Below are positions 9,238 to 19,829 of a DNA stretch of 64,000 bases, piece after piece. The position numbers were made by a program, and so were the translations under genes. How positions within the stretch are numbered: position 1 is the first letter of the stretch; each line of letters opens with the position of its first letter. The DNA lies in NCBI RefSeq assembly GCF_001447995.1, contig NZ_LDPE01000001.1:992001-1056000 (forward strand), given 5' to 3'. The DNA comes from Maribacter dokdonensis DSW-8 (GTDB taxonomy: Bacteria; Bacteroidota; Bacteroidia; Flavobacteriales; Flavobacteriaceae). The notes under the pieces are model-generated. The model was given only the letters and a program-made list of their open reading frames with translations. It ran no database searches and had not been told where the DNA came from.

Positions 9238-9618
9238 ATGAAAAAAATTATAAATACAGAAAATGCCCCAGCACCAATTGGCCCATATAACCAAGCAATT
9301 TTAAGTAATGGCACTTTATATATCTCTGGGCAAATTCCAATTAATCCAAAAAGTGGCGCATTAGTTTCAGGTGATATTAAATTAGAAACTAAACAGTCTA
9401 TGGAAAATTTAAAGGCCATTTTAACCGAAGCTGAAATGACCTTTGAACATGTTGTTAAATCATCAATATTTCTCAGTGACATGAATCAATTCACCGATGT
9501 AAACGAAGTTTATGCCACTTACTTTAATGCAGAAACTGCACCTGCAAGAGAAACCGTTGAAGTAGCAAATTTACCTAAGTTCGTAAATGTTGAAATTTCA
9601 ATGATTGCCGTAAAATAA
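9238..9618 (+). CDS. ridA: RidA family reactive enamine/imine deaminase
   Basis: This 126-residue cytoplasmic protein has the full length of the family. The N-terminal signature APAPIGPYNQAI (residues 10-21), YISGQIP at 28-34, and the Arg104 in APARETVEV that binds the carboxylate of the imine are all present. RidA hydrolyses 2-aminoacrylate and related imines made by PLP enzymes, protecting other PLP enzymes from damage. The gene follows the LptD-like gene by 20 bp on the same strand and may share its transcript. Its end faces the sugar kinase gene with only 4 bp between stops and no terminator hairpin. Homologues differ in substrate range, so the exact imine is unknown. Confidence 0.93.
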   Translation: MKKIINTENAPAPIGPYNQAILSNGTLYISGQIPINPKSGALVSGDIKLETKQSMENLKAILTEAEMTFEHVVKSSIFLSDMNQFTDVNEVYATYFNAETAPARETVEVANLPKFVNVEISMIAVK

Positions 9619-9622
9619 CGTT

Positions 9623-10474
9623 TTACATATTTGATCTGTGAAATTCCACAAGCCCTTCAATAGGTCTTTGCCTAATAACACCAACGATCAAATCATTTCT
9701 AAGCAGTACAGATGTTAATTCATCTCTTAGGTAATGCGCAATACTACCTACAAAATTGATTGGCACCTTTGTAGCCAATTCAAATTGCATTACGTAGTTA
9801 TTTATAAATTGCTGAAAACCTTTATCTATAACCCCTTTAGAGTACGGGTGGTCTTTATTTTCAATTAAAAACCTAGCAAAGGTCGCCAAATATGTATTTG
9901 GGTTAGGCTGCTTATATAAGTTTTCTTTAATTACATCGGCATCTAAATCATGCGAAGCCGCAAACTTATGCGCTAGATCAGATGGCATTTTATGAAAATA
10001 GTAATCACGTATCAACTTACGTCCAAAGAAATTCCCACTACCATCATCCATAGGTATATACCCCAATGATGTTACTTTTTGAAATAATTGGTTACCGTCA
10101 TAATAGCTACAATTAGACCCCGTACCTAAAATACAAACGATACCTTGGTGACCAACTTTGGTAGTAGCAAAAATTGCCGCATATGTATCTTCCTTTACAT
10201 CTGCTTTTGCATTTGGAAAAAAGTCTTTGAATATACCTTTTAAAAAGACTTTCATACGATCGGTACCACAACCGGCACCATAAAAGTACAAATGACTGAC
10301 TTTCTCCCTGTTCTTAGAAAGTTCAAAATTATTCGCTAAGCGATCTTCTATGACATCTTTTGTCAACACTTCTGGGCTTAAACCCAATGTTTGCGTTAAA
10401 AAAAGCTGTTCGCCATTTTCATCTAAAGCAATCCAATCTGACTTGGTTGCACCACTATCTACTATTAAAATCAT
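9623..10474 (-). CDS. BadF/BadG/BcrA/BcrD-family amino-sugar kinase (GlcNAc/MurNAc kinase-like)
   Basis: This 283-residue ASKHA-fold kinase has phosphate-1 MILIVDSGATKSDW (1-14), a phosphate-2 loop ILGTGSNCSYYDG (115-127) and DDGSGNFFGRKL (143-154). The family includes eukaryotic-type GlcNAc kinase and bacterial MurK, which phosphorylates GlcNAc and MurNAc at the 6-hydroxyl. Such a kinase would feed free sugars released by the two GH3 enzymes into the GlcNAc-6-P or MurNAc-6-P pools used by MurQ and NagB at 49-53 kb. It stands alone behind the gapA terminator. The substrate is inferred from the family, and glucosamine is also possible. No regulatory domain is seen. Confidence 0.8.
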   Translation of the reverse strand: MILIVDSGATKSDWIALDENGEQLFLTQTLGLSPEVLTKDVIEDRLANNFELSKNREKVSHLYFYGAGCGTDRMKVFLKGIFKDFFPNAKADVKEDTYAAIFATTKVGHQGIVCILGTGSNCSYYDGNQLFQKVTSLGYIPMDDGSGNFFGRKLIRDYYFHKMPSDLAHKFAASHDLDADVIKENLYKQPNPNTYLATFARFLIENKDHPYSKGVIDKGFQQFINNYVMQFELATKVPINFVGSIAHYLRDELTSVLLRNDLIVGVIRQRPIEGLVEFHRSNM

Positions 10475-10486
10475 ATACCGAATGTC

Positions 10487-10534
10487 TTTAAAAAAATAAA
10501 CCTGAAAACAAGACGCAAAAGCCTCATTTTCAGG
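10487..10534 (-). terminator. Intrinsic terminator of the pfkA-gapA operon
   Basis: On the minus strand, CCTGAAAA (10534-10527) pairs with TTTTCAGG (10508-10501), with an inner AGGC/GTCT pairing, and is followed by a run of T (TTTATTTTTTT). It sits 29 bp after the gapA stop. Confidence 0.8.
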
Positions 10535-10562
10535 ATATATTATTGTTATACTAAAATGATGC

Positions 10563-11582
<1,020 letters not shown>

Positions 11583-11587
11583 TTAAA

Positions 11588-12574
11588 TTATGTAGTCATT
11601 ATTTCTGAAACTCTTATAAGCTCCTTATCAATTTTTGTATGTCCTTTTATCGCCTTGTTAATTGGCGTTAAAGTAAGTTGATTATCCTGTATACCCACCA
11701 TAAGGTTCGTTTTGCCTTCTAATAATGCCTCAACCGCCTTTACGCCCATTCTACTGGCAAGCACACGATCGAAACAAGATGGCGCACCACCTCTTTGCAT
11801 ATGCCCTAGAACAGATACACGCACATCATATATAGGCAAATGTTCTTCAACATATTCTTTAAGTTCAAATACGTTTTTACCAGATTTGTCACCTTCGGCA
11901 ACAATAACTATACTAGATGATTTACCAGACTCTTTACTTCTTTTCAAAGATTCTAACAACCTGTCTAAACCTAAGTTTTCCTCAGGAATCAAAATCTCTT
12001 CTGCACCTGCTCCAACACCGGCGTTAAGCGCAATATGCCCAACATCTCTACCCATAACCTCAACGAAGAACAATCTGTTATGGGAACTGGCAGTATCTCT
12101 AATTTTATCTATACACTCTACCACAGTATTCAAAGCTGTGTCAAAACCTAATGTAAACGTAGTACCAAAAATATCATTATCAATAGTACCGGGAATTCCA
12201 ATTACAGGAAAGTTATACTCTCTATTAAAAATCATGGCACCGGTAAAACTACCATCTCCTCCAATAACGACAAACGCGTCTATACCTGCCTTTACTAGCT
12301 GATCATGAGCTGTTTTTCTTCCTTCTGGAGTTCTAAAGTCATTACATCTTGCCGATTTTAAAATAGTCCCCCCTTTATTGATAATATTATTTACACTACG
12401 GGCATCCATTGGTTTAAAATCTCCCTCAATCATACCTTGGTACCCTCTGTAGACTGCAACACAATCTACCTTCATATAGGCACACGTACGAACAACCGAT
12501 CTAATTGCTGCATTCATACCAGGAGAATCGCCTCCTGAAGTCAGCACTGCTATTTTTTTAATTTGTGATAACAT
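11588..12574 (-). CDS. pfkA: ATP-dependent 6-phosphofructokinase
   Basis: The protein is 328 residues with the PfkA motifs: ATP site LTSGGDSPGMNAAIR (11-25), GGDGSFTGA (105-113), and the catalytic IPGTIDNDI loop with Asp132. EVMGRDVGHIAL and GHMQRGGAPSCFDR hold the fructose-6-phosphate and effector-site residues. It makes fructose-1,6-bisphosphate. Gly in GGDGS is typical of ATP-dependent rather than PPi-dependent enzymes. It leads the pfkA-gapA operon and is separated from tamB by 158 bp containing the tamB terminator, so its promoter must lie in about 12575-12640. NagB at 51 kb produces its substrate fructose-6-phosphate. Confidence 0.97.
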   Translation of the reverse strand: MLSQIKKIAVLTSGGDSPGMNAAIRSVVRTCAYMKVDCVAVYRGYQGMIEGDFKPMDARSVNNIINKGGTILKSARCNDFRTPEGRKTAHDQLVKAGIDAFVVIGGDGSFTGAMIFNREYNFPVIGIPGTIDNDIFGTTFTLGFDTALNTVVECIDKIRDTASSHNRLFFVEVMGRDVGHIALNAGVGAGAEEILIPEENLGLDRLLESLKRSKESGKSSSIVIVAEGDKSGKNVFELKEYVEEHLPIYDVRVSVLGHMQRGGAPSCFDRVLASRMGVKAVEALLEGKTNLMVGIQDNQLTLTPINKAIKGHTKIDKELIRVSEIMTT

Positions 12575-12641
12575 TGAAAAATTTAAGCCAACGAAAGTAA
12601 CAAATCTTCATCAAAAAAGGAACTAACTTCCATCGCATTTT

Positions 12642-12671
12642 AAGAAAAAATCAACGAAAAGGATTTCGTTG
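12642..12671 (-). terminator. Intrinsic terminator after tamB
   Basis: On the minus strand, CAACGAAA and TTTCGTTG pair perfectly over 8 bp with a 4-base loop, followed by ATTTTTTCTT. It separates tamB from pfkA. Confidence 0.7.
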
Positions 12672-12732
12672 TAACATATTGATGCTTAAATTCTTAAAAT
12701 ATTTAAATACTTAACAATTATGTAGCGTTTAG

Positions 12733-15700
12733 TTATTGATTTAATGATTTTGGCTTATTGTAAAAACGAATAAGGCTATCATTTCCCATTACAGATGATG
12801 GTGTTTCAATCTCTTTTACAGGTACCTCTTTTTCTTTTGGTTTGGTAGCCAGTATTTTTTGAAAAAGTTCCTTAAAATTATTGAAATCAACTTCATACGA
12901 AATTCCCGCGCCTTGGGTAGACCCCTGTTGATCCGACAAATATGCCTGTATTTCACTTTGTCTACTGAAAAAATTTGCACTTAACGTACCTTCTTCATTT
13001 AGCAACACCTGTATTTCAAAATCACCTGCGACCAAGGTTTCACTAGATGCACCCACCGGAACCCCTACTTTACCGTTAAATAGAATTCTATCCGATATTT
13101 GTGTTGATACCGTAACACCAATTCTATCGTCTGTCTCAATATCCGCAGAACGGTCTAAAATACCTTGCTCATAGGATAGACCAAGGTTGAACTTATCATT
13201 ACCACCACTAAGAATTGAATTCAAAATGCTAGATGCGCTTTGAACCAAATTACCTGTAATTGCTTGTTGGTTAATACCACTTTGAGAATTTACAAAAGTA
13301 CCTTGAGCCAATAGGAATATCGCATTTTTCTCCTCTACCGTGGGATCTTGCAGTCTGTATTCCAATTCTGATTTTACAATAGAATTAGTACCCGGAAAAT
13401 CAATACCAAAATCAATATCTGGCTTTTGAAGCTGCCCGGTTAAACTTATAATTACGTCAGTAGGAATTCTACGGGTAAAACCGGCATCATCTAATAATGG
13501 AGCAGGATTCGCATTTAATGAATATATCGCCTCCATATTCAAAATGGCTTCTAATGGTTTTTGATCCCAATTAATGGTGCCCCCGGGTTCAACCGTAAAT
13601 TTCTTATCTATAATACCACCAAACTTATAATTGAATTCACCTGTTACCACAACATAATCACCATACATTTCAAATTTACCATTGGTATTGATCTGTATTA
13701 AAATAATACCTACCCCTGTTCCTTTTAGGGAACTACCGGTTTTTGTATCCGTTACTATTTCAACTTCGGCATCAGGCGTTACATCTAAGTTAAATTCAAG
13801 TTCAAGACCTTGATAATCCTTTAATTGTCGCTGACTCTCTATTCTCTTTTTATCGTTCTTTTCAATAAAATTGATAAAAGAATAATCCCCTACACTAGCA
13901 ACATCACTAAGCGGAATTTTTAAAGAAGTACCTTTTGCGGTAGTACCATCAACCGTAATATTCAAAGCAGTAGTAGGACCATAGATTCGTCCTGTTCCAT
14001 TCAAATAACCAGTACCATAATATAACTCACCCTCTTTAAATTCTGTATTTAAAATCAAGAACCTATCATTCTTGGTATCAACATTCAAGTCCAGAACCCA
14101 ATCTTTAAAGAAACTATGAGTAATGGTACCATCTAAATTTGCCGTAGTACCTTTAGCTACATCTTTTAATGCTATATTTTCAAAATCAAATGTTTGATTA
14201 CTTAGAACAACTCTAGACCGGGGTGCAAATTCATAATCTACATTTAGGTACGGCACAGCAATACCAGCATTGTCCAAAGTAAGAAGCCCGTCAAAGTTTG
14301 GATTATCAACATCTCCCTTTATAACCACCCTACCGTCTATATCTCCCCTAATATGATCAATAACCCCTTCACCCAAAGGGCTAAAAGGTTCTAAATTAAA
14401 ATTGCTGAAATTCGCAATTAAATCTGCCCTTGGTATATCTCCCCTATTCTCTACACTACCAACTACGCTAAATTTTTCCAAGCCATTATCAGACAGTTGG
14501 GAGTTCACTTGAAATTCTGTCAAATCTCTATTGCCAATGATATTAATAGCTAAATCACCTAAAGGAATATCATTAATACCGAATTTATCAATATTTAGAT
14601 TTGATGATGGCAAATAAACACCATCTTTCTGTAAAACGTTTAAGGTACCATTGACCTCTCCCTGTAATTTCAAACTATCTATTACCGGAGTTATCTTATC
14701 TAAGGAAACAATTTTAAATTGCAACTGCAGGTCTTTGTAAGTAGAATCTGCCAATTGTCCTTTTAACCTTATCTTCTCTTTCTCTTCATTGTTCATTACA
14801 ATTTCTTGAATTGTAATACTATCTAAAGACCTACTTAGAATAACCTTATTCTTTGTATTTCCCTCTTTGTTTAAAACCCACTTATTCCCCTTAAAATTAA
14901 CATCAGAGGTTTTAAGACCAATTACAGATTTATTTTCCTTATTGAATGTATGGTAAAAGTTTAGGTTGTAAGAATCATTGAACTCACTACCGCCTTTAAA
15001 CTCTGACCTAAAGAACAAAGTATCCTTTAAGGTAGTATTGATCAGGTTAAAATCCTTAAAATTATAATACGGGGTATCCAACTCACCAACAGATACATAG
15101 GTATTAAATAATGGATTTTTATTATCTATACGCACTTCAATTTTATCGGCTGCCGTACCAAAGGCCTCTATACTTGGGGACTCAAAATTTAATTTGAAAT
15201 CACCCTCATCTGCTACTATATTACCTTTAATAAACGTATTAGGATCAAAGCGAACTTCCGGAAAGAACACATCTACGATTTTATTATAAATCTTAAAATT
15301 AAAGGAGAGATTTTGACCATCTGAAATTTGAAAAGGCCTATAGTTTGTATAAATACTACCCAAGGAGTTCTGCACAAGTTTACCCAATTCTCTGACCTTA
15401 AAATTACCTTTCATAAATCCGGTAATAATATCTGGAGAATTTATATTTATGGTTCGTTCCCTCTCTTGATCAAAACTAGAGGTAACCGCAAAATCATCAA
15501 AATAGTAAGTATCATTTTTATTTTGATAGCTAGTTTGTGTAAAATTGATATCACCAACAATATTATCAAGCGTGGTGCCCGTAATATCCATACTTACATT
15601 TCCTTTAAATACAGAAACGCTATCATTTATAATATTCAGTTTCTTTAAATCGGCATAATCGACCGAAGCGATAAAATTAAAATTGTTCCTAGTCTCGGCA

Positions 15701-17184
15701 ACATTTGCAAGACCCTTAAAATCGAACTTAAAATTCTCGTCATTGCTTACCAAAGAACCATCAAACAATTGATCTTTTATAATCCCCGACACTCTAATAT
15801 CTTGATAATTGTACTTATTAAACTCCAAAGAATAAATTTGACCAATTACCTCGGTGTTCAATTTTTCTTTTACAAAACCTTTACCCTCCACATTAAAATC
15901 CAAGGTTGTTTTTCCCAAGTTTTTATTCTCGGCAAAATCACCTAAATCAAAATCTATTAAAGAAATAAAACCTTTATAAGTTGCATTGTCAATATTATTA
16001 AAATCGCTAAGTACAATATCTGCATAACTACTACCCACGGCAGTATTTAAGTTCACTTTAGCATCAATAGAAGAATTGGTAATAAAAGCATTACCACGAA
16101 TTGTAAATTGCCCTAATTTGCTAAATGACGACGGCAAAGAGTTACCAATTAAATTGGGCAATAATGCATTTAATTGATAATAACTACTTGTTACATTCCT
16201 CATTTCGGCATTTAAACTAAATGCTTTCTGTTTATTAAAGAGATTTTTAAAATTAAAATTACCACGAATACCGGTATCATCTGAAAACAAGAAAAGGTCA
16301 TCTGTGTTCAAATCGTTCAATACTCCATTCACATTTGCATTGAAGGTTACTTCTTTACCTTTTCCAAATTCATCATAAAGTAAGTTGACTTCATCAAAAG
16401 CCACTTTAGACTCCTTAAACTCGGCAACTACATTAACCTTGTTCAAAAAATCGGCAAAATCTTCTCGGTTATAATTAAAAACCAAATTACCTTCTAAAGC
16501 AGATAATGGTGTATTGATGCTTAGAGAATCAAAACGCATTTGCTGCTTGGTATATTTAAAATTGGTAGCCAAGCGATCTACTTTTAACCCTCTATTGCTA
16601 AAGAATGACATTTCTTTAATATCCGCAGAAACCTCTGGTCCTAAAATTAAAAAGTCGCCCGCATTTATGTTTAGGCTATCAAAATTTAAAACTGTAGTAT
16701 TTTGTAAATTCTCATCAATATATTTAAACTTACTATGCGCAATATCAACATTAGATGAAGATAATTTAAAAGGGGGCGTACCCTCTGCCCTTGGCTTGCC
16801 ATCATCTAACTTATCCACAAACACTTCTAAGTTGGTATTTCTCTCGCCAAAATATGTTTTAAGTTTAAAGTTCAGTTGATCAACAGCGATATCACCAAAT
16901 TCCAAATTACCTTGAGCAAGATTACCTAAACTTAGAATAGAGGTTTTAAGTTCATTTACATAAAAAAGTGTATCCTGCTGATAATCTTCAATATAGACAC
17001 CCTCCAAACCTGTATTCCAAGAAATCAACGAAACCTTTAACCGCTCAATATTGATGTGCGTTCCATATTGATCGTTGATTTTTTTCGTAGCAAACTGTGC
17101 CAATAAGGTCTGTACCACTGGCAGTGAAAAAACGATGGTACCTAAAACACATATCAGTAAAATCACCAATAATGTTCTAACCAA
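12733..17184 (-). CDS. tamB: TamB-like translocation/assembly and lipid-transport protein
   Basis: The 1483-residue protein has one N-terminal membrane helix (about residues 3-25) and then a very long series of beta-rich repeats of the AsmA/TamB type. A C-terminal TamB domain (about 1090-1450) contains GTGVGIILIQINTNGKF and ends in a Pro/Lys/Glu-rich tail. TamB proteins form a periplasm-spanning hydrophobic groove that carries phospholipids to the outer membrane, usually with a BamA-like TamA partner, which is not in this window. The frame has no ATG at the expected place. TTG at 17184 gives the product described. An upstream basic stretch (IKKLRKIL) in the same frame, before a stop at 17214-17212, would fit a cytoplasmic n-region, so the true start may be another non-ATG codon a few residues earlier. 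Confidence 0.9.
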   Translation of the reverse strand: MVRTLLVILLICVLGTIVFSLPVVQTLLAQFATKKINDQYGTHINIERLKVSLISWNTGLEGVYIEDYQQDTLFYVNELKTSILSLGNLAQGNLEFGDIAVDQLNFKLKTYFGERNTNLEVFVDKLDDGKPRAEGTPPFKLSSSNVDIAHSKFKYIDENLQNTTVLNFDSLNINAGDFLILGPEVSADIKEMSFFSNRGLKVDRLATNFKYTKQQMRFDSLSINTPLSALEGNLVFNYNREDFADFLNKVNVVAEFKESKVAFDEVNLLYDEFGKGKEVTFNANVNGVLNDLNTDDLFLFSDDTGIRGNFNFKNLFNKQKAFSLNAEMRNVTSSYYQLNALLPNLIGNSLPSSFSKLGQFTIRGNAFITNSSIDAKVNLNTAVGSSYADIVLSDFNNIDNATYKGFISLIDFDLGDFAENKNLGKTTLDFNVEGKGFVKEKLNTEVIGQIYSLEFNKYNYQDIRVSGIIKDQLFDGSLVSNDENFKFDFKGLANVAETRNNFNFIASVDYADLKKLNIINDSVSVFKGNVSMDITGTTLDNIVGDINFTQTSYQNKNDTYYFDDFAVTSSFDQERERTININSPDIITGFMKGNFKVRELGKLVQNSLGSIYTNYRPFQISDGQNLSFNFKIYNKIVDVFFPEVRFDPNTFIKGNIVADEGDFKLNFESPSIEAFGTAADKIEVRIDNKNPLFNTYVSVGELDTPYYNFKDFNLINTTLKDTLFFRSEFKGGSEFNDSYNLNFYHTFNKENKSVIGLKTSDVNFKGNKWVLNKEGNTKNKVILSRSLDSITIQEIVMNNEEKEKIRLKGQLADSTYKDLQLQFKIVSLDKITPVIDSLKLQGEVNGTLNVLQKDGVYLPSSNLNIDKFGINDIPLGDLAINIIGNRDLTEFQVNSQLSDNGLEKFSVVGSVENRGDIPRADLIANFSNFNLEPFSPLGEGVIDHIRGDIDGRVVIKGDVDNPNFDGLLTLDNAGIAVPYLNVDYEFAPRSRVVLSNQTFDFENIALKDVAKGTTANLDGTITHSFFKDWVLDLNVDTKNDRFLILNTEFKEGELYYGTGYLNGTGRIYGPTTALNITVDGTTAKGTSLKIPLSDVASVGDYSFINFIEKNDKKRIESQRQLKDYQGLELEFNLDVTPDAEVEIVTDTKTGSSLKGTGVGIILIQINTNGKFEMYGDYVVVTGEFNYKFGGIIDKKFTVEPGGTINWDQKPLEAILNMEAIYSLNANPAPLLDDAGFTRRIPTDVIISLTGQLQKPDIDFGIDFPGTNSIVKSELEYRLQDPTVEEKNAIFLLAQGTFVNSQSGINQQAITGNLVQSASSILNSILSGGNDKFNLGLSYEQGILDRSADIETDDRIGVTVSTQISDRILFNGKVGVPVGASSETLVAGDFEIQVLLNEEGTLSANFFSRQSEIQAYLSDQQGSTQGAGISYEVDFNNFKELFQKILATKPKEKEVPVKEIETPSSVMGNDSLIRFYNKPKSLNQ

Positions 17185-17199
17185 TATTTTTCTCAGTTT

Positions 17200-17227
17200 T
17201 TTGATAGGTCTTTATGTTTTACCTTTG
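17200..17227 (+). promoter_or_regulatory. Promoter for tsaD (TTTG-N16-TAccTTTG)
   Basis: TTTG at 17200-17203 and TACCTTTG at 17220-17227 fit the Bacteroidota -33/-7 pattern with a 16-base spacer. Transcription would begin near 17234, downstream of the first in-frame ATG (17214). This supports the tsaD start at 17250. Confidence 0.6.
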
Positions 17228-17249
17228 TTATTCAAAATTTATTCCAAAT

Positions 17250-18278
17250 ATGCTGGAGCACAAAACAATTTATATACTTGCTATTGAATCTTCTTGTGAC
17301 GACACTTCTGCGGCAGTTTTAATGAACGATAAAGTGCTCAGTAATGTTGTTGCCACCCAAGCAATTCACAAAGAATATGGAGGGGTTGTACCTGAACTTG
17401 CTTCAAGAGCCCATCAACAAAATATAGTGCCAGTTGTTCACCAAGCATTAGCCAAAGCAAATATCGATAAAAAACAATTATCAGCCATAGCATTTACACG
17501 CGGACCTGGCTTAATGGGTTCATTATTGGTAGGTACTTCATTTGCCAAATCGTTATCACTTGGTTTACAGATTCCTTTGATTGAAGTTAACCACATGAAA
17601 GCCCACATATTGGCCCATTTTATAAAAGAGGAATCCATGAAAGCACCTTCATTTCCCTTTTTAGCATTGACCATAAGTGGTGGCCATACACAAATTGTTC
17701 AGGTAAATGATTTTTTTAACATGAAAATCATTGGACAAACACTTGATGACGCCGTAGGAGAGGCTTTTGACAAAAGTGCAAAAATATTAGGGCTACCCTA
17801 TCCCGGCGGTCCGTTAATAGATAAATATGCAGCTACTGGCGACCCACATAAATTTGATTTCCCCATACCAAATGTAAAAGACTTGGATTTTAGTTTTAGT
17901 GGATTAAAAACAAATATTCTTTACTTTATACAAAAGCAGACCAAGGCAGACCCAGATTTTATTAAAAACAACCTTGAAGACATTTGTGCGTCTATTCAAT
18001 ATACCATCATTACTATTTTAATGAAAAAATTAAAAAAAGCAGTGAAACAGACCGGTATAAAGGAAATAGCTATTGGTGGAGGGGTATCTGCAAATTCTGG
18101 AATACGCAATATTTTAACCGAAGCACAAACCAAATATGGATGGAATACGTACATCCCAAAATTTGAATTTTGTACAGATAATGCCGCAATGATCGGTATA
18201 GTAGGTTATCTGAAATATAAAAATGAAAAATTTTCGGATCAATACGTTACGGCAAAGGCCAGATATGTTATTTCATAG
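17250..18278 (+). CDS. tsaD: tRNA N6-threonylcarbamoyladenosine synthase subunit TsaD
   Basis: From ATG 17250 the protein is 342 residues, the usual family length, beginning MLEHKTIYILAIESSCDDTS. The metal-binding HxxxH (His115, His119 in NHMKAHILAHF) and the nucleotide-binding GGVSANSGIR and FCTDNAAMIG near the C-terminus are present. TsaD transfers threonylcarbamoyl to A37 of ANN-decoding tRNAs together with TsaB and TsaE. A start at 17214 would add 12 residues not typical of the family and would lie upstream of the predicted transcription start. It is divergent from tamB over about 65 bp and is followed by rsmE after 17 bp in the same direction. Confidence 0.96.
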   Translation: MLEHKTIYILAIESSCDDTSAAVLMNDKVLSNVVATQAIHKEYGGVVPELASRAHQQNIVPVVHQALAKANIDKKQLSAIAFTRGPGLMGSLLVGTSFAKSLSLGLQIPLIEVNHMKAHILAHFIKEESMKAPSFPFLALTISGGHTQIVQVNDFFNMKIIGQTLDDAVGEAFDKSAKILGLPYPGGPLIDKYAATGDPHKFDFPIPNVKDLDFSFSGLKTNILYFIQKQTKADPDFIKNNLEDICASIQYTIITILMKKLKKAVKQTGIKEIAIGGGVSANSGIRNILTEAQTKYGWNTYIPKFEFCTDNAAMIGIVGYLKYKNEKFSDQYVTAKARYVIS

Positions 18279-18295
18279 ATTAAAACAAAAACCAC

Positions 18296-19003
18296 ATGCA
18301 ACTTTTCTTTAATCCTGAACTAGACCCTACTGCCAACACCTTTACTTTTGACAGTAATGAAAGCAAACACATCATCAGAGTACTCAGAAAAAAGAATGGG
18401 GACAAATTATGGATAACGAATGGAGCCGGATACTTATTTGAAGCTACAATAATTGATGATGCCATTAAAAAATGTGAGGTAGAGATCAACTCATCTAAAA
18501 AAACACATGCCAAATCTCATTGGTTACATATGGCCGTTGCACCCACAAAAATGAACGATCGTTTTGAATGGTTTTTAGAAAAAGCCACAGAAATTGGCGT
18601 TGATGAAATCACTCCTATTATTTGTGATCGATCAGAACGTAAGATTCTAAAATTAGAACGAATGAAAAGGGTATTGGAATCAGCAATGAAACAATCACTA
18701 CAAACCTATCTACCTAAACTTAACGAACCAATTTCCTTAGTTGAGTTTTTAGAAAAACCAATAACAGGGCTACAGTTTATTGCACATTGTGAAGAAACCG
18801 AAAGACATGAACTAAAAAGGCGTGTTGCCGCTGACAAAGACATTACTATACTTATTGGCCCTGAAGGTGATTTTTCAAATCACGAAATTAAAAGTGCATT
18901 GGAAAAAGGGTATGCCCCGGTAGCTATGGGTAAAACAAGGTTAAGAACTGAGACTGCGGCTATTGTTGCTTGTACCATTGTAGCATCTATCAACAATGGC
19001 TAG
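18296..19003 (+). CDS. rsmE: 16S rRNA (uracil1498-N3)-methyltransferase
   Basis: The 235-residue protein has the N-terminal PUA-like domain (HIIRVLRKKNGDKLWI) and the SPOUT knot at the C-terminus, with LIGPEGDFSNHEI (about 187-199) and MGKTRLRTETAAIVA (about 213-227), the SAM-binding trefoil motifs. The central VAPTKMNDRFEWFLEKATEI is typical of RsmE. It methylates N3 of U1498 in the 30S subunit. It follows tsaD in one operon. Its stop codon directly abuts the stop of the convergent DUF1223 gene, with no terminator hairpin between. Confidence 0.94.
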   Translation: MQLFFNPELDPTANTFTFDSNESKHIIRVLRKKNGDKLWITNGAGYLFEATIIDDAIKKCEVEINSSKKTHAKSHWLHMAVAPTKMNDRFEWFLEKATEIGVDEITPIICDRSERKILKLERMKRVLESAMKQSLQTYLPKLNEPISLVEFLEKPITGLQFIAHCEETERHELKRRVAADKDITILIGPEGDFSNHEIKSALEKGYAPVAMGKTRLRTETAAIVACTIVASINNG

Positions 19004-19795
19004 TTAAATAGCAACCTTTGCAGCACCAGTAATATCCACCTTTTCGTTCTCTACCAATAACATCAAAGTTATAGCTTCATTTTTACCTACAATGTTTGGA
19101 ATTTCAATAGAACCAAAGCCTTTTGATTTAACATCATTTAAATATTTTTCGGCTACTACTATATTGGCATTCTTTAAAGTTCTATGACGATTTTCTCCCC
19201 TTTTAACCTCTGTGGTTCTTTCATTAAGCACCAAGACCGCCCTTATAGTTTTATCTTCAATTTTGCCATTAACGTTATATTTAAAAGTTGCTTTATCACC
19301 ATCTCTTGTAATATTAGATATACCAATAACATTTTGAGACTGTAAATTGCTATATTTCTCAACAGCCCTAATAACATCCGCCCTATTTGACCCCACTATA
19401 TGCTCTTTGCCGTTAACGACCAATTCTGGTGTATAATTACTGCGATACCTGAATTTTGTATTGTAAGCACTTTGTTTCACGGTAAATTTCTGATTACTGA
19501 AAGGATCTTTCCAACCTATATAATTCCAATAGTCCACATGATAGCTCAAAACAAAAACATTATCTGAATATGAATCCCTTATGGTTTCTAGAAGCGCATC
19601 TGCCGGTGGACAACTAGAACACCCTTGCGAAGTAAAAAGTTCAAGCACCACACTACCCTTAGATAATTTTTCCGAATGTTCAGAAAACAAAGCATCATCA
19701 ACTTTATTATCTTTACTGGATTGAGACCAAATAATGGTGGTTAACAGAAGGCCTACTATAGAAAATAAGAAAACATAATTTTTTTTATCAATCAT
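19004..19795 (-). CDS. DUF1223 thioredoxin-fold protein, exported
   Basis: The 263-residue protein begins with an uncleaved or lipid-free signal-like helix (residues 6-25). DUF1223 features follow: VLELFTSQGCSSCPPADALL with a CxxC pair (GCSSC), then VLSYHVDYWNYIGWKDPF and YTPELVVNG. The fold is thioredoxin-like. The CxxC suggests redox or metal binding, but no activity is established for the family that I can name. The C-terminal half is beta-rich. The gene is divergent from the DUF4159 gene with only 34 bp between starts, so the two promoters must overlap or lie in coding sequence. It is probably periplasmic. Confidence 0.85.
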   Translation of the reverse strand: MIDKKNYVFLFSIVGLLLTTIIWSQSSKDNKVDDALFSEHSEKLSKGSVVLELFTSQGCSSCPPADALLETIRDSYSDNVFVLSYHVDYWNYIGWKDPFSNQKFTVKQSAYNTKFRYRSNYTPELVVNGKEHIVGSNRADVIRAVEKYSNLQSQNVIGISNITRDGDKATFKYNVNGKIEDKTIRAVLVLNERTTEVKRGENRHRTLKNANIVVAEKYLNDVKSKGFGSIEIPNIVGKNEAITLMLLVENEKVDITGAAKVAI

Positions 19796-19829
19796 AATAA
19801 TGTGATTATACTTTATTATTCGAAATAAA

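Noticed and set aside
11712..12302. 196-codon open frame opposite pfkA
   Set aside because: pfkA is certain on the minus strand; the opposite frame is low-complexity Ser/Pro/Ile sequence with no motif.
17214..17249. Upstream ATG of tsaD as the true start
   Set aside because: It overlaps the best promoter match and adds residues not typical of TsaD.
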